Source: Pholiota molesta
Lineage: Eukaryota > Basidiomycota > Agaricomycetes > Agaricales > Strophariaceae
Reading direction: 5' to 3'
Assembly: GCA_014925825.1 (NCBI GenBank)
Contig: JACGCK010000305.1
Location: 1 to 46,320 of the forward strand
Length of the DNA: 46,320 nt
The position numbers were made by a program, and so were the translations under genes. Position 1 is the first letter of the stretch. Each line of letters begins with the position of its first letter. The notes below the pieces were generated by a model. The model was given only the letters and a program-made list of their open reading frames with translations. It did not search any database and had not been told where the DNA came from. Shown in pieces: positions 33,882-46,320 of the stretch.

Positions 33882-36035
33882 GAAGCCCCAGTGCGTCTAG
33901 GGAGGAGATGTGGGACGGTGGAAGAAAGGAGAGCCCATCAGAGCCCATTGTTAACTGATTTCGGGCAAATCCCGTACGCTACGAATCGGGATAGATTGGT
34001 CACGTGCGGAATACAATGGCCATCAGATTCCCTGGCCCTGAATCAGTGGCATGCTAACAACATGCTAAATACAATGGACGCCTTCGTTGGAACAAAGCTG
34101 CGCTTACTGGCTCTGACAAGGCTCTGATGCTGTCGAGCAGCTCCTAGCAAAATACAAGCTAATACAAGGTCCCTTGGCGATACCCATGTTGCCAACTGTG
34201 CGTCGGGGTTGTCATTAAGGCGGGCCGCATTATTTCCGTCGAAAGTCCGTGTGTGCACGGAAGGAATGTCCATGACAGAAGGTGTCTACGAGAGAGAATA
34301 GAGTTTTTGGGTGGAAAGGGAGCTCATATTATTCGGTGTATCTATGCCGTGATAAATAAAAAAAAAGAGCAACTGAGGGTGATCAAGACTCGAGACTTTA
34401 AGAGAGGCGACTTGACGTTGGACTTTCGTATCAGTAATTGCAGTCAGTCATGTTGCACTAGAGATATCTTTAGTGCTGGCTAAAATCACGGACATACAGG
34501 CTCCTCTGTTCCGTGGTAGTGCCTGCCAGATATATAATTGCGATGTGCCTTCTTAAGAGAAAACATTTTTCATCGGAGATCTTCCAACTTCATTGACAGC
34601 AAAACTTGAGTCAAGAACACCGTAAAATTAAGAGCCTTCGAAGAGCTTTAGAATATTGAAATCTTACGATATCTTACATCGTCGTACCTTTATGGCAGGA
34701 GGTACATATAGGTTATCGGAGAGTGCTGGAGACCTCGACGCCTTCTACTACTGTACCTATAGTGGCATGATCAAAGAGTCACATCGCCAAAAAAAGCGCC
34801 TTCTACACTAGGTGAAGGAATCCTATAAGCACTGCTAAGATCCCATACAATGGTCGCAACCGTAGGGTAAGAGAGGCTCTATCACAATGTCATAAAATAC
34901 CTTCAAATGCTCGGAACACTTCTGACGTTCGCAAGGCAGTTCTAAAATAGAATTCATTAGAATGTAGGTGATCGCAGGGTGATCGTTACAAGAGTTTGTT
35001 GAGCTGGAATATAACGCGAGGAATTTGAGAGTTACAAGCCCTTGGAAAGCTTGCGAATGAATTCCTTGTGTTCTCGATCTTGTAGCCGTACAATCCCATG
35101 CAACACTGTGAAATTGGAAATGTGTAAAATACTTGGTCCATGATTTCCATCATCTTGGCCTGAATGTTATTGATACATACGAGCAATATTACAGCAAGGA
35201 ATTTGGATGTGGGAAATCGTCGCACATACTCACTTCCTCTTTTTCGACGTCGCGGCTGGACACGTGCTCATGCAGCATTTAGGCGCTGGACAGTGGAAGA
35301 CGAATGTACAATCTAGGCTGACACGAACTTGAATGTAAACCTCGAAAAAATTATTACTTCATGCTGGCGCCAAAAGAATCCATTGTCCAAGGTTGTTACC
35401 ATAAAAGTCATTCCTATGGTAGTTGTAATGCCATTGTAATCCCAGGAAATATTCTAACCCGATTGAAATTCAATAGGATTCATCTCCTAAGATTGTAAGG
35501 GTAGTCAACGTTTCTGAGGCATCGGAATGGGTATAACGATCGTAGCTACATTACAAGATTGTTGGAATTTTCTAACAGGGTTTTTACATACTTGTACACA
35601 GGCTAAATTTCATAATGTATGGATTATATTCAGGCGAACCTACATACTAAAACTGCTTTTCTGCGGATGCAACTTGGAGAACGGGAGATGGCTGGCATTT
35701 CGCGGCCCGCAATCATGTGGTATTTCCATTTGAGTATATTATATTTGGCCTTGCGTGGCAAAGGCCTCTGGATTTTCAGATCTACGCAAGTGGTTGAGCA
35801 AACCCAAAGCAAACGGTATTCTCGTTTTGCCGTTCGGTTGCTCTGCTTGTCCTGTTTTTTCGTTGCTTTTGTTCATCAGGACGGTCAAGTTCTCAACAAG
35901 GTCAGTATCGCTACTTCTATCACTCTTTGATCTCGTACTGAAACACGAGCAGGAACTTGAGGAATTGCAGCGGAGGTTGAGCCTCCACAGATATCGATAC
36001 AGCAACGCATAACGACCAATTGAGTTATATCAACC
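33882..36035. other. Divergent intergenic region between PKA and UTP20
   Basis: About 2.1 kb between two divergent starts. Open frames are short and unsupported. At 35870-36035, upstream of UTP20, a GTCAGT-like donor and later AG sites could define a 5'-UTR intron; this is speculative. Two nearby CATGCTAA copies at about 34050-34065 are the only local repetition noticed. Confidence 0.4.
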
Positions 36036-39000
36036 ATGGATCCCATTCGAATGGAGGTCGACGAGGATGCGGACTGGGCACCACAAGCCAAACGATTCAG
36101 GGTGCGTCATTCTTCCTTTCATAAACTATTTCTTCTAATGGTCGCGCAGCATCAATCCTATAATCAATCATTGAAAGCAGTCCATGTACCGTCGGCCTTT
36201 AAGCAGTCGCATCTGGATCATGAAGTCGGAGTACGTTTGTTTCTCAACTTCTCCTTTTTTTTGCTCTTTTTGACGCGCCGAATTTTGCAGGACAATGATT
36301 CGCATTTTCACGAGGCACTCGACCACTGGCGGCAACTGAACCTTGCGCCCAGTTTTATCAAATTCGCAGGCAAGGCAGATGGGCTTTCCGCATCGATGCC
36401 TTTACTTCTACATAACTGGAGGGATATCTACACACTATGGGAGGAGGCTCTAAAGTCGGCAGACGACGAAGGATTGAGGGTTTTGCTTGAGTAAGTACCA
36501 CACCTACTTCCACTCGACAGCCTGCTCAACTTCTGTTTCAGCTTACTCCAAAAGATGGCCCATGACCTCCGCACGACTCTATCACCCATCTACACATCGC
36601 TACTCGACCACCTTCTCGCGCTGCTGCCCCGGACTATATCCGCGGCGGCACTTACAGCTCTCTTAGAGACCCTGGCGTCGCTCTTCCGCTACCTATTAAT
36701 CCCCGCCATTAATAACACGTTGCTGGAGGAAACGTGGACGCGGCTATGTCATATTCTCCCCAAATGTTTGGCTGAGATTCAAAGGGCGGTAGCGGAAGTT
36801 TGGGGTGGTGTGCTGCGGAGGATGAAGACTGGTCCCAGAGAGAAAGCGGTGCAATTATTAGCGCAAAACGCGGCGAGTATCGAGGACGCTAGTGCTTGGG
36901 TAATCGTCTATGCATCCAAGGTATGCCAAATTTATTTCTATCAAATTCCGAATTCATCTGAATTTCGTGTTCAGTCTGTCTCGCAAACATTACACACATG
37001 CACCCCGTCTTTATTCGAGCCTTTGCTCTCCTACCACCTCTCATTAGCTGCGGACTCCAAATCCATCTACACCCTCCTCCGGCGCTCGCTCACCGCGCTT
37101 ATCCATCACGTCAAAAACGCGGACCAATTCACGCTCGTCAGCGAGATCGTCGTGCACAAGCTGCTCACCGCCCTCAAAACAACGGACACATCGAGCGCGG
37201 ACGACGTCGAGCGTCTCAGACGCATCCTGGACGTCGCGTCCGTCGTCGCTGGTGTGCGCCAGGGATCACGGCTCACGGAAGCGCAGAAAGCGGGCCTGTT
37301 CGCGGAGTTGGGCGCTCTGCCTATCGTGCCGGAGCTGCATAGTCCGCTGCTGCGGTATGCGCTGTCGGTGTTCATGGCGGGGGAGATGTCGCTCTGGCTC
37401 GGCCCTGGGCTGAAGTTCCTCCAGCATCTGTGGAGTGATTCCGCTCCGACGCAACCGCAACCGCAGCCGCAAACACAAACGCGATTGGCATTCACGCTCA
37501 AGTTCCACCTCTGCCTCGCGGAGGCCGGGTGGGGCGGGTGGAAGCTCATCGCGGCGCCGGTGCTGTTCAGGGCGACGGTCAAGCCGGAGGTCGGGCTGGT
37601 CCAGGGTGACGGGCAGCGGCGGCTGGTGGGGTTCTTGGCGGCGCTGATACGGGCGGATAAGTTGGGGAATGTGGCTGAGCTGGAGTTGGGATGGAAAAGG
37701 AAGGTGGAGGCAGTTGTGAATGAGCGGTTGGGGGGTGGGAAGTGGAAGGAGGGGGATATGGGAAGTGCGGTATGTTTTTTTTTGGAATCTTGTTCGGATT
37801 TTCAGTTGGATTCTAACCTTTTCTCTTTTGGACTCATTTGAAGGTCGCTGAACTAGATGATATACTAACATTATTACCACTGTGCTCAAGCCCTATGGCG
37901 CCACCATTGGTCGACATAGCCAAGACATATATTGACGCCAGTGTGACCGATTCTGAAGACACCGATGCAAAGGACAGTGTTCGTATTTTGGCGCTGTGTA
38001 TGCAAGCCATCGCAAAGAGGAACACGAGTGAATGGGCTGGAAAAGTTGATCTCGGTGTTTGGACGAAGAAGGGCCTTGCGAAATGGGCCTGGTCCCGCGA
38101 ATTTCTTGCTGGCCTTGTTGCTCTCGCACAAACAAGGTCGGTGTTCGCCATTTATTTTTTCTTTTGCATGTTGGCAGTCAGCTAATGTCATCGTGATTTG
38201 ATTCAGCCCTAATACCAAACCCATCCCAATCCCTCAAATTTACCCCTCTCTATACACCGCCTTCCTATCCCATTCGCGCCCCCTCCGCCTGGCCGCCCTC
38301 CACCTTCTCGACTCCAAACTCGTCGATCCAGCCCACGACCAAATCGAAGTCCTCAAGCGCTGCCTCCAGGGCGAGGAAGTCGCGCTCGACACCCAGGGCG
38401 TGCGCGAGCGCGTCCTGCGCATCGGGCGCGTCGGGCAGGTCGTGGGCGACGAGAAGGGCGCGGACCTCTGCGCCCGCTGGCTCGTCGCGCAGCTCAAGGT
38501 CAACCTGCGCCCGCTGTGGTCGCCCGCGGCGGCGGCGCTCGCGGCGCTCTCGCTGCGGTTTGGGGAGCTGGTTTGGGCGCTGGTGTTTGCGGAGCTGCAG
38601 ACGGTGGGGGCGAGGACGGAGGCGGACGTGGCTGTGGTGGATAGGGATCAGGGAGGAGGAGTGGCTGAGGATGAGGGCGGGGCGGATGGGGATCCGTGGG
38701 AGGAGGAGCGCACCTGGCGTGATCCTAGTGCGCATAAGGTTCGGGAAGTGGTTATTATGTGGGATGATCCAGAGGGCCATAGACAACGGATGTTGAAGGT
38801 AAGTTTGTACTTAAGCTATGATGATGATTTGCTAATTTTCGTCGATATAGGAACAAATTGCCGAAGAACGGTTTGACCAGGCTTCGTATGAGCATCAGCT
38901 CCTTGCGACTTTAGGAGAATGTTCAGCGTTGGCGGAGAAGCATAACCGCGAGCTTGTGCCGTACTTTTTAGCTTTGAATGGGCAGAACGACGCGTCGATT

Positions 39001-42000
39001 TCCTCGAGCGCTTTGCCCAAACCGAAGCTATTGGCGTGGCTTACCCTCTTCTCCAAATTTTCGAATCCCAAAGCTCTTTACGCAACAGATACCCTTCGAT
39101 CATTATACACCACTCTCCTTTCCCATCCCGATCGGGCGCTACAGAATATTGCTCTCACTTGTCTATTCACGTACAAGTCTCCGCATCTGACGCCCTATGA
39201 AGACCATCTTCGCGCACTGTTGGACGATACCAGGTGGAGAGACGAACTCTCGCTTCTCAGCCTCGACACGATACCTTCAGGATCACGAGGCGAAATTCTT
39301 GATGTATTTATTCGCTTGCTTTATGGCGTCATGCTCGAGAAGAAAGGCCGAGGGCGAGGAGGGGGTGGAGGAGGTGCTGATAGACGGGCGGCTGTTCTAG
39401 GCGCTTTCACCGGATGTACCGACAAAGAGCTAGGCCTGCTTATCGATCTGATGCTGCGACCGTTTGGCTGGGACAGAGCCTCTCCAGCGTCCGGTGTTAA
39501 GGACGGATTCAACGCGCGTTTGGTTGACGACGACATTTCCGATAAGCAAATTACAGGTTTCCTGACACTGCTTGGCGATGTCCTGAAGAACCTTGGGTCG
39601 CGCCTCCTCTTGTACTGGCCTGCAATGCTTGGGATGACCATAAACTTGATCAGCACCGCACAGGCTCGAATTGATGGCTCGGTTGAAGAGAAGGATATGG
39701 AAGTTGCTAATGTGGAGGATGCTGTGGTCGAAGATGTTGAGGTTGATGTGGCGGAGGAGGCAGATGGAGCAGGGTCATCAAAGTCGTCGTCGAAGATCGC
39801 TCGGTCCATACGGCAGATTGGTCTCAAGCGATTCGCGGATTTCTTCCGCATTCCTGTCATTTTTGATTTCACGCCGTACATGGAGGCCGCTTTCATGTCC
39901 TTCATCAACCCCCGACTTCCCCTTCTGGACAAGGAAAACACCCAGGCCCCTCTGCGCTATTGGAGCTGTTTTACATCTGGACTGTCGATGGAGTGCATAT
40001 ACCCTTGCTCGTGGATTTCAACAACAATACCCTACCCAAGATATACGATTGCCTTACTGCTACAAACGTCAAACCCTCCGTCGTTTCTCGCGTGTTCGAC
40101 ATCGTTGATAACATATTGAGCTGCTCCGCTGAAGACGACTACACCCGCGATCATGCCCTCAAACCACATGTCTCTCATCTTCTCACCAACCTCTCTGTAC
40201 TCGTGGAGAAGACCAAAGGATCCGCCGCCATTGCCACGCCCATTGGCCAGCGCCAAATTACGATCCTTTCGGAGATTGCGCAGTATTCTAGCAACTCGGA
40301 ACAGGCGACGACGCTGCTCCATCTCTTCAATCCGCTGTTACGCAGACCTGCGAAGATCGTGCCTGAGAAGGTCAAAGTCGGCCTCGTGAAGATCATCGGC
40401 GAGCTTATTCACCTGATACCGGAGATGAAGGACCGACAGAGCGCGACTTATCTGAAGACGTATGGCCTGCTCTCGCAGCTGTTCCAGTCTTTGAGGTCGC
40501 GGCCGGGCAGGCTCAACCTCGTCTCGACCTTCCGTCGGCTGGCGCAACTTGATGCCTCGCTCCTCGAGCTGGCCGATCTTCTGAGTCCATGAATGCATAT
40601 TCTGTGAAGCGTATGGACGAGCCAGACTTCGATCGTCGCATCAGCGCGTTTGCGTCTCTCAACGACAGCTTGTATAAGTCGTTCTCCTGCACCGAATGGT
40701 TGCCGGTCCTTGTACAATATGCTCAATTTTATTCAAGATCCGGCAGAGCTGGCGGTCAGGAACAGTGCTTCGCATGCAATGCGCCTTTTCATAGACATGT
40801 CGCTGCTCAGACCTCACCCGAATTCGAAGACACTTTCGTCAGGATTCTTTATCCTGGGCTGAAGAATGGTTTGCGGTCGAAGAATGAGCTGGTCAGAGCT
40901 GAAGTCCTTGGTGTCATAGCGTATCGGTCAAGACATGTGAACACATGTCGGCCTTGCAAGAAATGCGCACGTTACTCGAAGGAGGTGACGAGGAAGCCAA
41001 TTTCTTCAACAACATCCTGCACATCCAAGTCCATCGACGATCGCGAGCTCTCCGTAGGTTGGCCGACCACTGCGCCGAAGGCACCTGAAAAGCACCACCA
41101 TTGCCGACATTTTCGTTCCACTTGTCGCCAATTATATTGTCTCAACAACAACGTTGGATCATCATTTGGTGAACGATGCGATCCTGGCTACTGGACGGAT
41201 GGCTAAGCAACTATCTTGGGGTGCCTATACGCGCTTGTACAAAAATACCTCAAACTTTCGAGGATGAAGGATGAATCAGAACGCATCTATGTCAGAACTC
41301 TCGTTGCGTTGCTAGACAATTTCCATTTCCCGATGGAGGAGGTTGTGGTTGCTGAACCTGTGAACGAAGACACTGCTATCGACGAAGATGGCGAGGACAT
41401 TGACGAGGCAGAAGCAGAAGCTGCAGCTGCAGAAAGTGCGTTATTGGTAGCCAAGGAATCCAAGAAGATAGCTCGTATCGCGGATGCCGTAATCTTCGCT
41501 TACTACCCAGTCTTTTGGCTCATTTGGAGAAACACGAGAAACACGACGCCAACACCGATGAAAACACTCGTATCCCTATCGCTGTGGCATTGTCACAGTC
41601 GCCATGCACCTGCCAACTACCACACGAGACGCCCAGATTACTAGATTGGTAACTATCCTCAGCCAAATTCTTCGCAGCAAGTCCCAAGAGACGAGAGACC
41701 TTGTTCGGGACTCGTTAAATCGTATCGCTGTACACCTTGGCCCCAGCTATCTCCCTCTTATCCTTCGCGAGTTGCGCGCTGCACTTCTGCGAGGTCCTCA
41801 GCTCCATGTTCTGGCATATGCCATTCATTCCCTAATCGTTCATGTAACCACCGGATATCATGCCAAAAATTTCATGATTCTCGACCACGCCGTCAACGAT
41901 GTTGCCCAGTTTCTGCAGAGGTTATTTTCGGAGAGTCGGGGAAGGATGTACAAGCAGAGGACTTCAAGACAAATTGCGAGAAGTCCGGGTCTCTTCTTCT

Positions 42001-44610
42001 CGAGGGCTCGATTCCTTTGCGGTCATGGCGAAATTCATCACACCGGCGCGAATCAGCAGTCTGCTGAGCCCTGTGAAGAAAATCATGCAAGAGACGGAAT
42101 CGATCAAGGTCATGGCCCTTGTGGACGAAGTTCTCAAACGTATAGCAACTGGCCTGAACGGAAATCAGCACCTCGTACCAACTGAACTCATTGTGCTATG
42201 CAACACACTAATCAGCCAAAATGCCAAATTCCTCCAGCAAATACCTTCGCGTCGCAAGAACAACATCAAAGGCGACGCCATCGTTCAGATGAAGCGCAAG
42301 GTGGATAACGATACTGATCATTATGCTAATAACTCTTTCCGGTATGCATTTTCTTCCTTTTTGTTGTTATAGTTACTCAAAAATCGTCTTCTAGCTTCGT
42401 TGCTTTCGGTCTTGAACTCCTGCATACGGCACTTAAGCGAAACCGCTTCGATTTCCGGGAACCGTCTCATATTGCCAGGCTCGAATCCATAGTCGTCGTG
42501 GTTGGAAATACCCTATATTCCACCAACGCTGCTGTTTTAGCTCTCGGGATGCGTTGTGCTGCTGGTCTTGCGAAATGCCCCTTGAAAGCCATCGAAAAAT
42601 CCCTTCCGGTGATCGTTCGTCAGATCCTAGACATCATCAACAAACCGGTAACACCGAATCCGAAATCGTGCAAGTTGCGTTCAAATCTCTGGCCACGATT
42701 TTACGTGATGGGCCTCCTGTTCAGGTGAAAGAAAAGGATCTCGTATATCTCATTGAACTCCTTTCGCCCGATCTCGAAGATCATACTCGCCAAGCTTCTG
42801 TTTTTACTCTTCTACGTGCCATCGTCAGCCGCAAGTTCGTTGTTCCCGAAATCTACGATCTCATGGAGAAGGTTTCGGAAGTCTCGGTGACGAGTCAATC
42901 ACCACAAGTTCAAGAACTCTGCCGAGGTGTTCTCCTTCAGTTCCTTCTGGATTATCCTCAAGGCAAGGGCCGTCTTCGCAATCAAATGGCGTTTTTCGCT
43001 AAAAATCTCTCCTACGTCCACGAGAGTGGTCGAACAAGCATTATGGAATTGCTTGGTGCTGTTGTCGTCAAGTTCCAAGTCAATCTGATTCAGGAATACG
43101 CTGACTTACTCTTCGTCGCGCTTGTAATGGCTGTCGCAAATGACGAGTCGTCGAAGTGCCGCGAGATGGCTGCTCAGTTGATCAAGAATCTTTGGACGAG
43201 GTTAGATGAAGAGCATCGGAACACTCTCCTTTCCCACCTGCATTCTTGGGCCTCCCAAAACGACCGACCATTGCTGGCGTGGGTATCTGCCCAAGTCTGC
43301 GGATTTGTGGTCGATATCACACAGACAAACTCTCTGCCATATATCCAGTCCATCTTGGATGATCTCAATGCTTCCTTGGAGCGCAGTGCTGCCGCAATAC
43401 ATGCTGAAGAAGAGGAGGATGAAACGACCGCACAGATGGATGTCGAATTAGAGTGGCAGCTTCCGTACCATTCACTTACAGTGCTTGCTAAGGTGTTGCG
43501 CGTTTTTCCTGATTTTGCAATGCAGGGCGACAAGGTGGCATGGCCTTTAGTTGTGACCACCTCCTTTTCCCTCATGCCTGGGTGCGAACGGCGGCTTGCC
43601 GTCTCTTGGGCCTTCTTTTCACCGCCGTTCCTGTCGCCGCTCCTCACCCGATCTTCTGCCTGAACATCCTTTATCTCGCATCGGCATGCAACTCGTCGCT
43701 CGAAAGCTCACACAGCAACTAAAGAGCGAACATCTTGACCAAGCGCTCAGCTTGCAGATCGTCAAAAACCTCTTCTACTTGGGCAAATGCTTTTATCTCA
43801 TCCCCATGCTGGATGCTACAGCGGTAGAGGCAGATGCGGAAGATATTTTGGATAACGAAGGCGGAGATGCGGACCCCAGTGCTAGAGAGGCTCAACAGGG
43901 ACCTAACAGTGTTAAAGAGCTGAACAACCCTTACCTTGGTTGTTCTCTAAGCTGTCGTACCAAATCAAGTCTGGCCAATTGCGCGACGAAGCAAGGCTTC
44001 GAACAAGGTATGATCCTTCTTAATTTAAATAAATTCAAATCGCTCATTCTGGATACAACTAGCCGAACTGGTCACAGCAGCCTTTGGCAGTCTTCGTTGG
44101 TTCGCAGCGATGGCATCGCACATGGAAGCAGCACGCCTCGAGACATTCTTAGTCCACATCTTGACCCAGTGTATCGCATAACGGAAGACGACATCATTCG
44201 GGATTCGCAAATGGGTACGTTTAATATTATCTTGTCACAGATGCTATTCAGTCTCATTCATGCTCTAATTACTCGCAGAGGAACTGAAAACGACGGCGAC
44301 CGAGCTCCAAGACCTTGTACAGTCCAAGGTGGGCACAACGAAGTTTGCGAGTGTTTAATCAGATCAGGCAAAGTGTTTTGGGATTGCGAAGAGAGCGCAA
44401 GGTGGCCAGGGTGCTCCAGGCTACCACAATCCCGAAGCAGCCGCGAAACGCAAAATCCAGCGAAACATCGTTAAAAAGGATAGCCGAAAACGGAAGGAAA
44501 GGAGTTTCCTGTATGTCATTTATCTTATCCGTAATTTTTTTTTCATTGCGCTCACGTTAGTAAATTTTAGAGACGGGAAAGGGAAGGTTAAACGACGCAG
44601 AGAAGAGTAG
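36036..44610 (+). CDS. UTP20: U3 snoRNP / 90S pre-ribosome component UTP20 (12 exons), frame slips in the 3' half
   Basis: Exons 36036-36101, 36150-36230, 36291-36490, 36542-36920, 36975-37769, 37844-38136, 38207-38798, 38851-42341, 42395-44007, 44063-44214, 44279-44510 and 44571-44610, about 2650 residues. This matches UTP20/DRIM (2500-2800 residues), an all-helical HEAT-repeat protein of the nucleolar small-subunit processome. Signs include FRKF-like N-terminal HEAT repeats, VNLRPLWSPAAAALAAL, KRFADFFRIPVIFDFTPYMEAAFMS (39820-39900 region), ELVRAEVLGVIA, an acidic insert with EDIDEAEAEAAAAE, and a Lys/Arg-rich end (KRRREE). The first 3.9 kb read cleanly. After ~39954 the frame must be shifted near 39954, 40580, 40705, 40803, 40925, 41083, 41216, 41494, 41597, 41910, 41970, 42640, 43556, 43652, 43930, 44096, 44164, 44357 and 44430, nearly all consistent with one missing base. 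UTP20 is essential in yeast, so consensus error is likelier than loss. Confidence 0.85.
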
Positions 44611-44889
44611 TTCATGATCGTTACGAGTTCTCCCGAAGACATGCTTCCATATAATATTTTCTTCTTAATTCATATCCTTATTTAATGTCGATAGTAGAGT
44701 ATCTTTGTTGTATCATGTCACCCTCCTTCTGATAGATATTATGACAGCAGCGTATATACTGATCTTTAGCTCAAATTATATTCGGAGTCAGGTTAATGTA
44801 ATAGTGTAGATGATCAAGGCAAGCTGACAACATTGTCCGAAGATATAAGCTAGTAATTTTTGTCCATGCATACAGAACCGAATATAAAC
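44611..44889. terminator. Convergent 3' region of UTP20 and the dynamin gene
   Basis: 279 AT-rich bases separate the two convergent stop codons, so both transcripts must end here or overlap. No single polyadenylation signal stands out. Confidence 0.35.
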
Positions 44890-46320
44890 TCATACAGAAA
44901 ATAGCTCAAGGTGTGCACTCTCCAACCTCTCGAGCTTCTTCGTCAAATCCCTCCTTCGATCCGCAATCTTCGACTTTCTTGCGCAAGCTCCTTGCATATT
45001 GCGTTGCCATTTTCTCCATTGATACCTAATTTAGTGTAAAGTACCGAAAGGATTTCTGTTTCAATGCCGCGCACGAGCTCGACGTCAATAGCCAGAGGAA
45101 CGTTATCAACAAAACGTTTATATGCGACTAAAGAGACAAACAAAACACATAGAAACTCAGACGGATAACAAAAGGAGAAAATCACCTTGGAAATATGCGC
45201 GTACGTCCGCCATTATAATCAATGCCGGCTCCATGCGGTCGGGAGGCAGGAGTTTGGGCAAGTCTTCGGCCTTGACGCCGGTCATCCCCATCTCTGCTAG
45301 TCCAGAGAGCACTTTGCTGAGAGCGGGATGTGCTTGCGCTTGACCCATTGGAGCTGCCCCAGTCGTCGAAGTATTTGGTTTGCTGGGGGAAGCGGTAGTA
45401 TCAGGGGCCTTTAGAAATCAAAAGGCTTTGGGGTAGCAGATGGATCAGCTGTTGCTTGGGATTTGGCGTGGCAGGACCACCAAAGGCGAATTTTGGGGAT
45501 TTTTCAGAAGTCGATGCGTTTGGCGAAGCGAACGATTCTTGGGCAGACTTCGTCGCCGATGGGAACGAGGTCGACGTCCATTGGAAAGGGCCAGTCGTCG
45601 TCTGCAGGGAAGGTTGGACTGCTGCTTGAGATGAAGCTGAAGGCACTGAAGCAGTCACGCTAGTTCCACGGGCCCCTTTCGCGATGTCTGCCTGCAGTTG
45701 CTTTTCACGTGCGCCCTTAAATAGGCGAGAAACTTGGCCTTGTAGTCGGCAAGGTAGTGCGTATTCAAAGAAAAAGGAACATCCTCGAGACGGAGGATCC
45801 ATTTGACTCGCTCCTCAGTACGCTTGAGACATTCGTTGATGTGCTGTTGGAGGATGACACTAAATTCTCTACTCATTAGAAGATTGTCGGCTTAATTATT
45901 GTAGGAAATACTTACCCGACTTGATGTGCAAGCTTGCCTTGGCCAAAATGTTCGAAATGTTTTTGGACAAGCTGTTTAGCGTGCTTCGATATAATAGCAT
46001 GGACGTTCCGGTAGAGAGCTTCCGACGGCGCGTTCCATTGCTTCACGATGTTATGGATGAATGTTTTCTGGACTACGAAGGGGTAGTGCCCAGGTAGCTC
46101 ACGAGTACGCGCACTGCAATAAAGGATGATCAGAAAAACCCACTAGCTAAGTTTGAAATGCAATACATACCGTTGCGCTTTTTCGAGTACTTCATCAATG
46201 TAGATCTTCTGCGGAGTAAATAGACAGCGGAAGACATCTCCATCCACGTCACCTCCTCGGAGCGAAGGAATTCAGCCACAGGAAGTTGTTTTATCCCACT
46301 CGTTGGTTTCTCAAAAGGCC
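44890..46320 (-). CDS. Dynamin-family GTPase, stalk and GED part (5' end outside window)
   Basis: Partial gene entering from the right edge. Exons seen: >46320-46171, 46113-45916, 45859-45186 and 45127-44890. The sequence is the C-terminal half of a dynamin superfamily protein: FTPQKIYIDEVLEKAQR and RELPGHYPFVVQKTFIHNIV of the middle/stalk, HINECLKRTEERVKWILRLED, a Ser/Thr/Pro-rich insert where other dynamins have a loop or PH domain, then the GED helix with MADVRAYFQVAYKRFVDNVP, ELVRGIETEILSVLY and KKLERLESAHLELFSV at the end. The GTP-binding half is not in the window. The frame must be corrected by one missing base near 46265, 45718 (AA where AAA fits), 45450, 45415 and 44970, the same type of slip as in UTP20. 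Such Mx/Dnm1-like GTPases assemble on membranes for fission or trafficking; the exact subfamily cannot be fixed from this part. Confidence 0.8.

Noticed and set aside
40589..43663. Reading the 3' half of UTP20 as several separate small genes.
   Set aside because: Consecutive open frames overlap by a few bases and together follow one continuous HEAT-repeat protein; the breaks are one-base slips, not gene ends.

Overview
The window is nuclear DNA from a filamentous basidiomycete, most likely an Agaricomycete. Genes are cut by many short introns (mostly about 45-90 nt, GT..AG, several with a CTAAT/CTTAAC-type branch site), lie on both strands about 0.2-2 kb apart, and include families typical of mushroom-forming fungi: a BTB protein with the basidiomycete architecture, DUF2828, DUF1479, an F-box/LRR-like gene and an FHS-type MFS transporter. 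There are no operons, CRISPR arrays, rRNA genes or recognisable tRNAs. I rebuilt exon models by hand by matching reading frame, splice sites and intron phase.

Layout from left to right: a small secreted protein (2.1-2.6 kb, +); an unidentified gene with unresolved 5' end (3.1-3.85 kb, -); a conserved hypothetical gene broken by two one-base frame slips (4.2-5.0 kb, +); a Cys-rich N-terminus / Gln-Pro-rich protein in four exons (6.2-6.9 kb, +); an intronless DUF2828/vWA protein (7.6-10.0 kb, +); a 12-exon MFS transporter (10.2-12.1 kb, -); a BTB/POZ protein (12.9-14.1 kb, -); a DUF1479 putative non-haem iron oxygenase (15.0-16.9 kb, -); a damaged F-box/LRR-like gene (17.2-18.7 kb, -); a GNAT plus ankyrin protein (19.5-21.4 kb, -); a gene-poor block of about 5 kb (21.4-26.4 kb); a GNAT acetyltransferase (26.5-27.7 kb, +); a divergent pair made of a small COX14-like mitochondrial protein (28.4-28.9 kb, -) and a SETD6/RKM4-type SET methyltransferase (29.2-31.4 kb, +); the cAMP-dependent protein kinase catalytic subunit (32.4-33.9 kb, -); the giant ribosome-biogenesis factor UTP20 (36.0-44.6 kb, +); and the 3' part of a dynamin-family GTPase running off the right edge (44.9 to >46.3 kb, -).

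The genes do not form an evident pathway or secondary-metabolite cluster. The right third is conserved housekeeping sequence (ribosome biogenesis, kinase signalling, respiratory assembly, membrane dynamics); the left and centre hold lineage-variable genes. I found no convincing new biological system.

The most striking pattern is one of sequence quality. From about 39.95 kb to the right end, UTP20 and the dynamin gene need a frame correction roughly every 300 bases, nearly always one missing base, while the first 3.9 kb of UTP20 and most other genes need none. This looks more like consensus error than gene decay. Other points worth a look are a possible 2-nt microexon in the COX14-like gene and the GNAT-ankyrin fusion.
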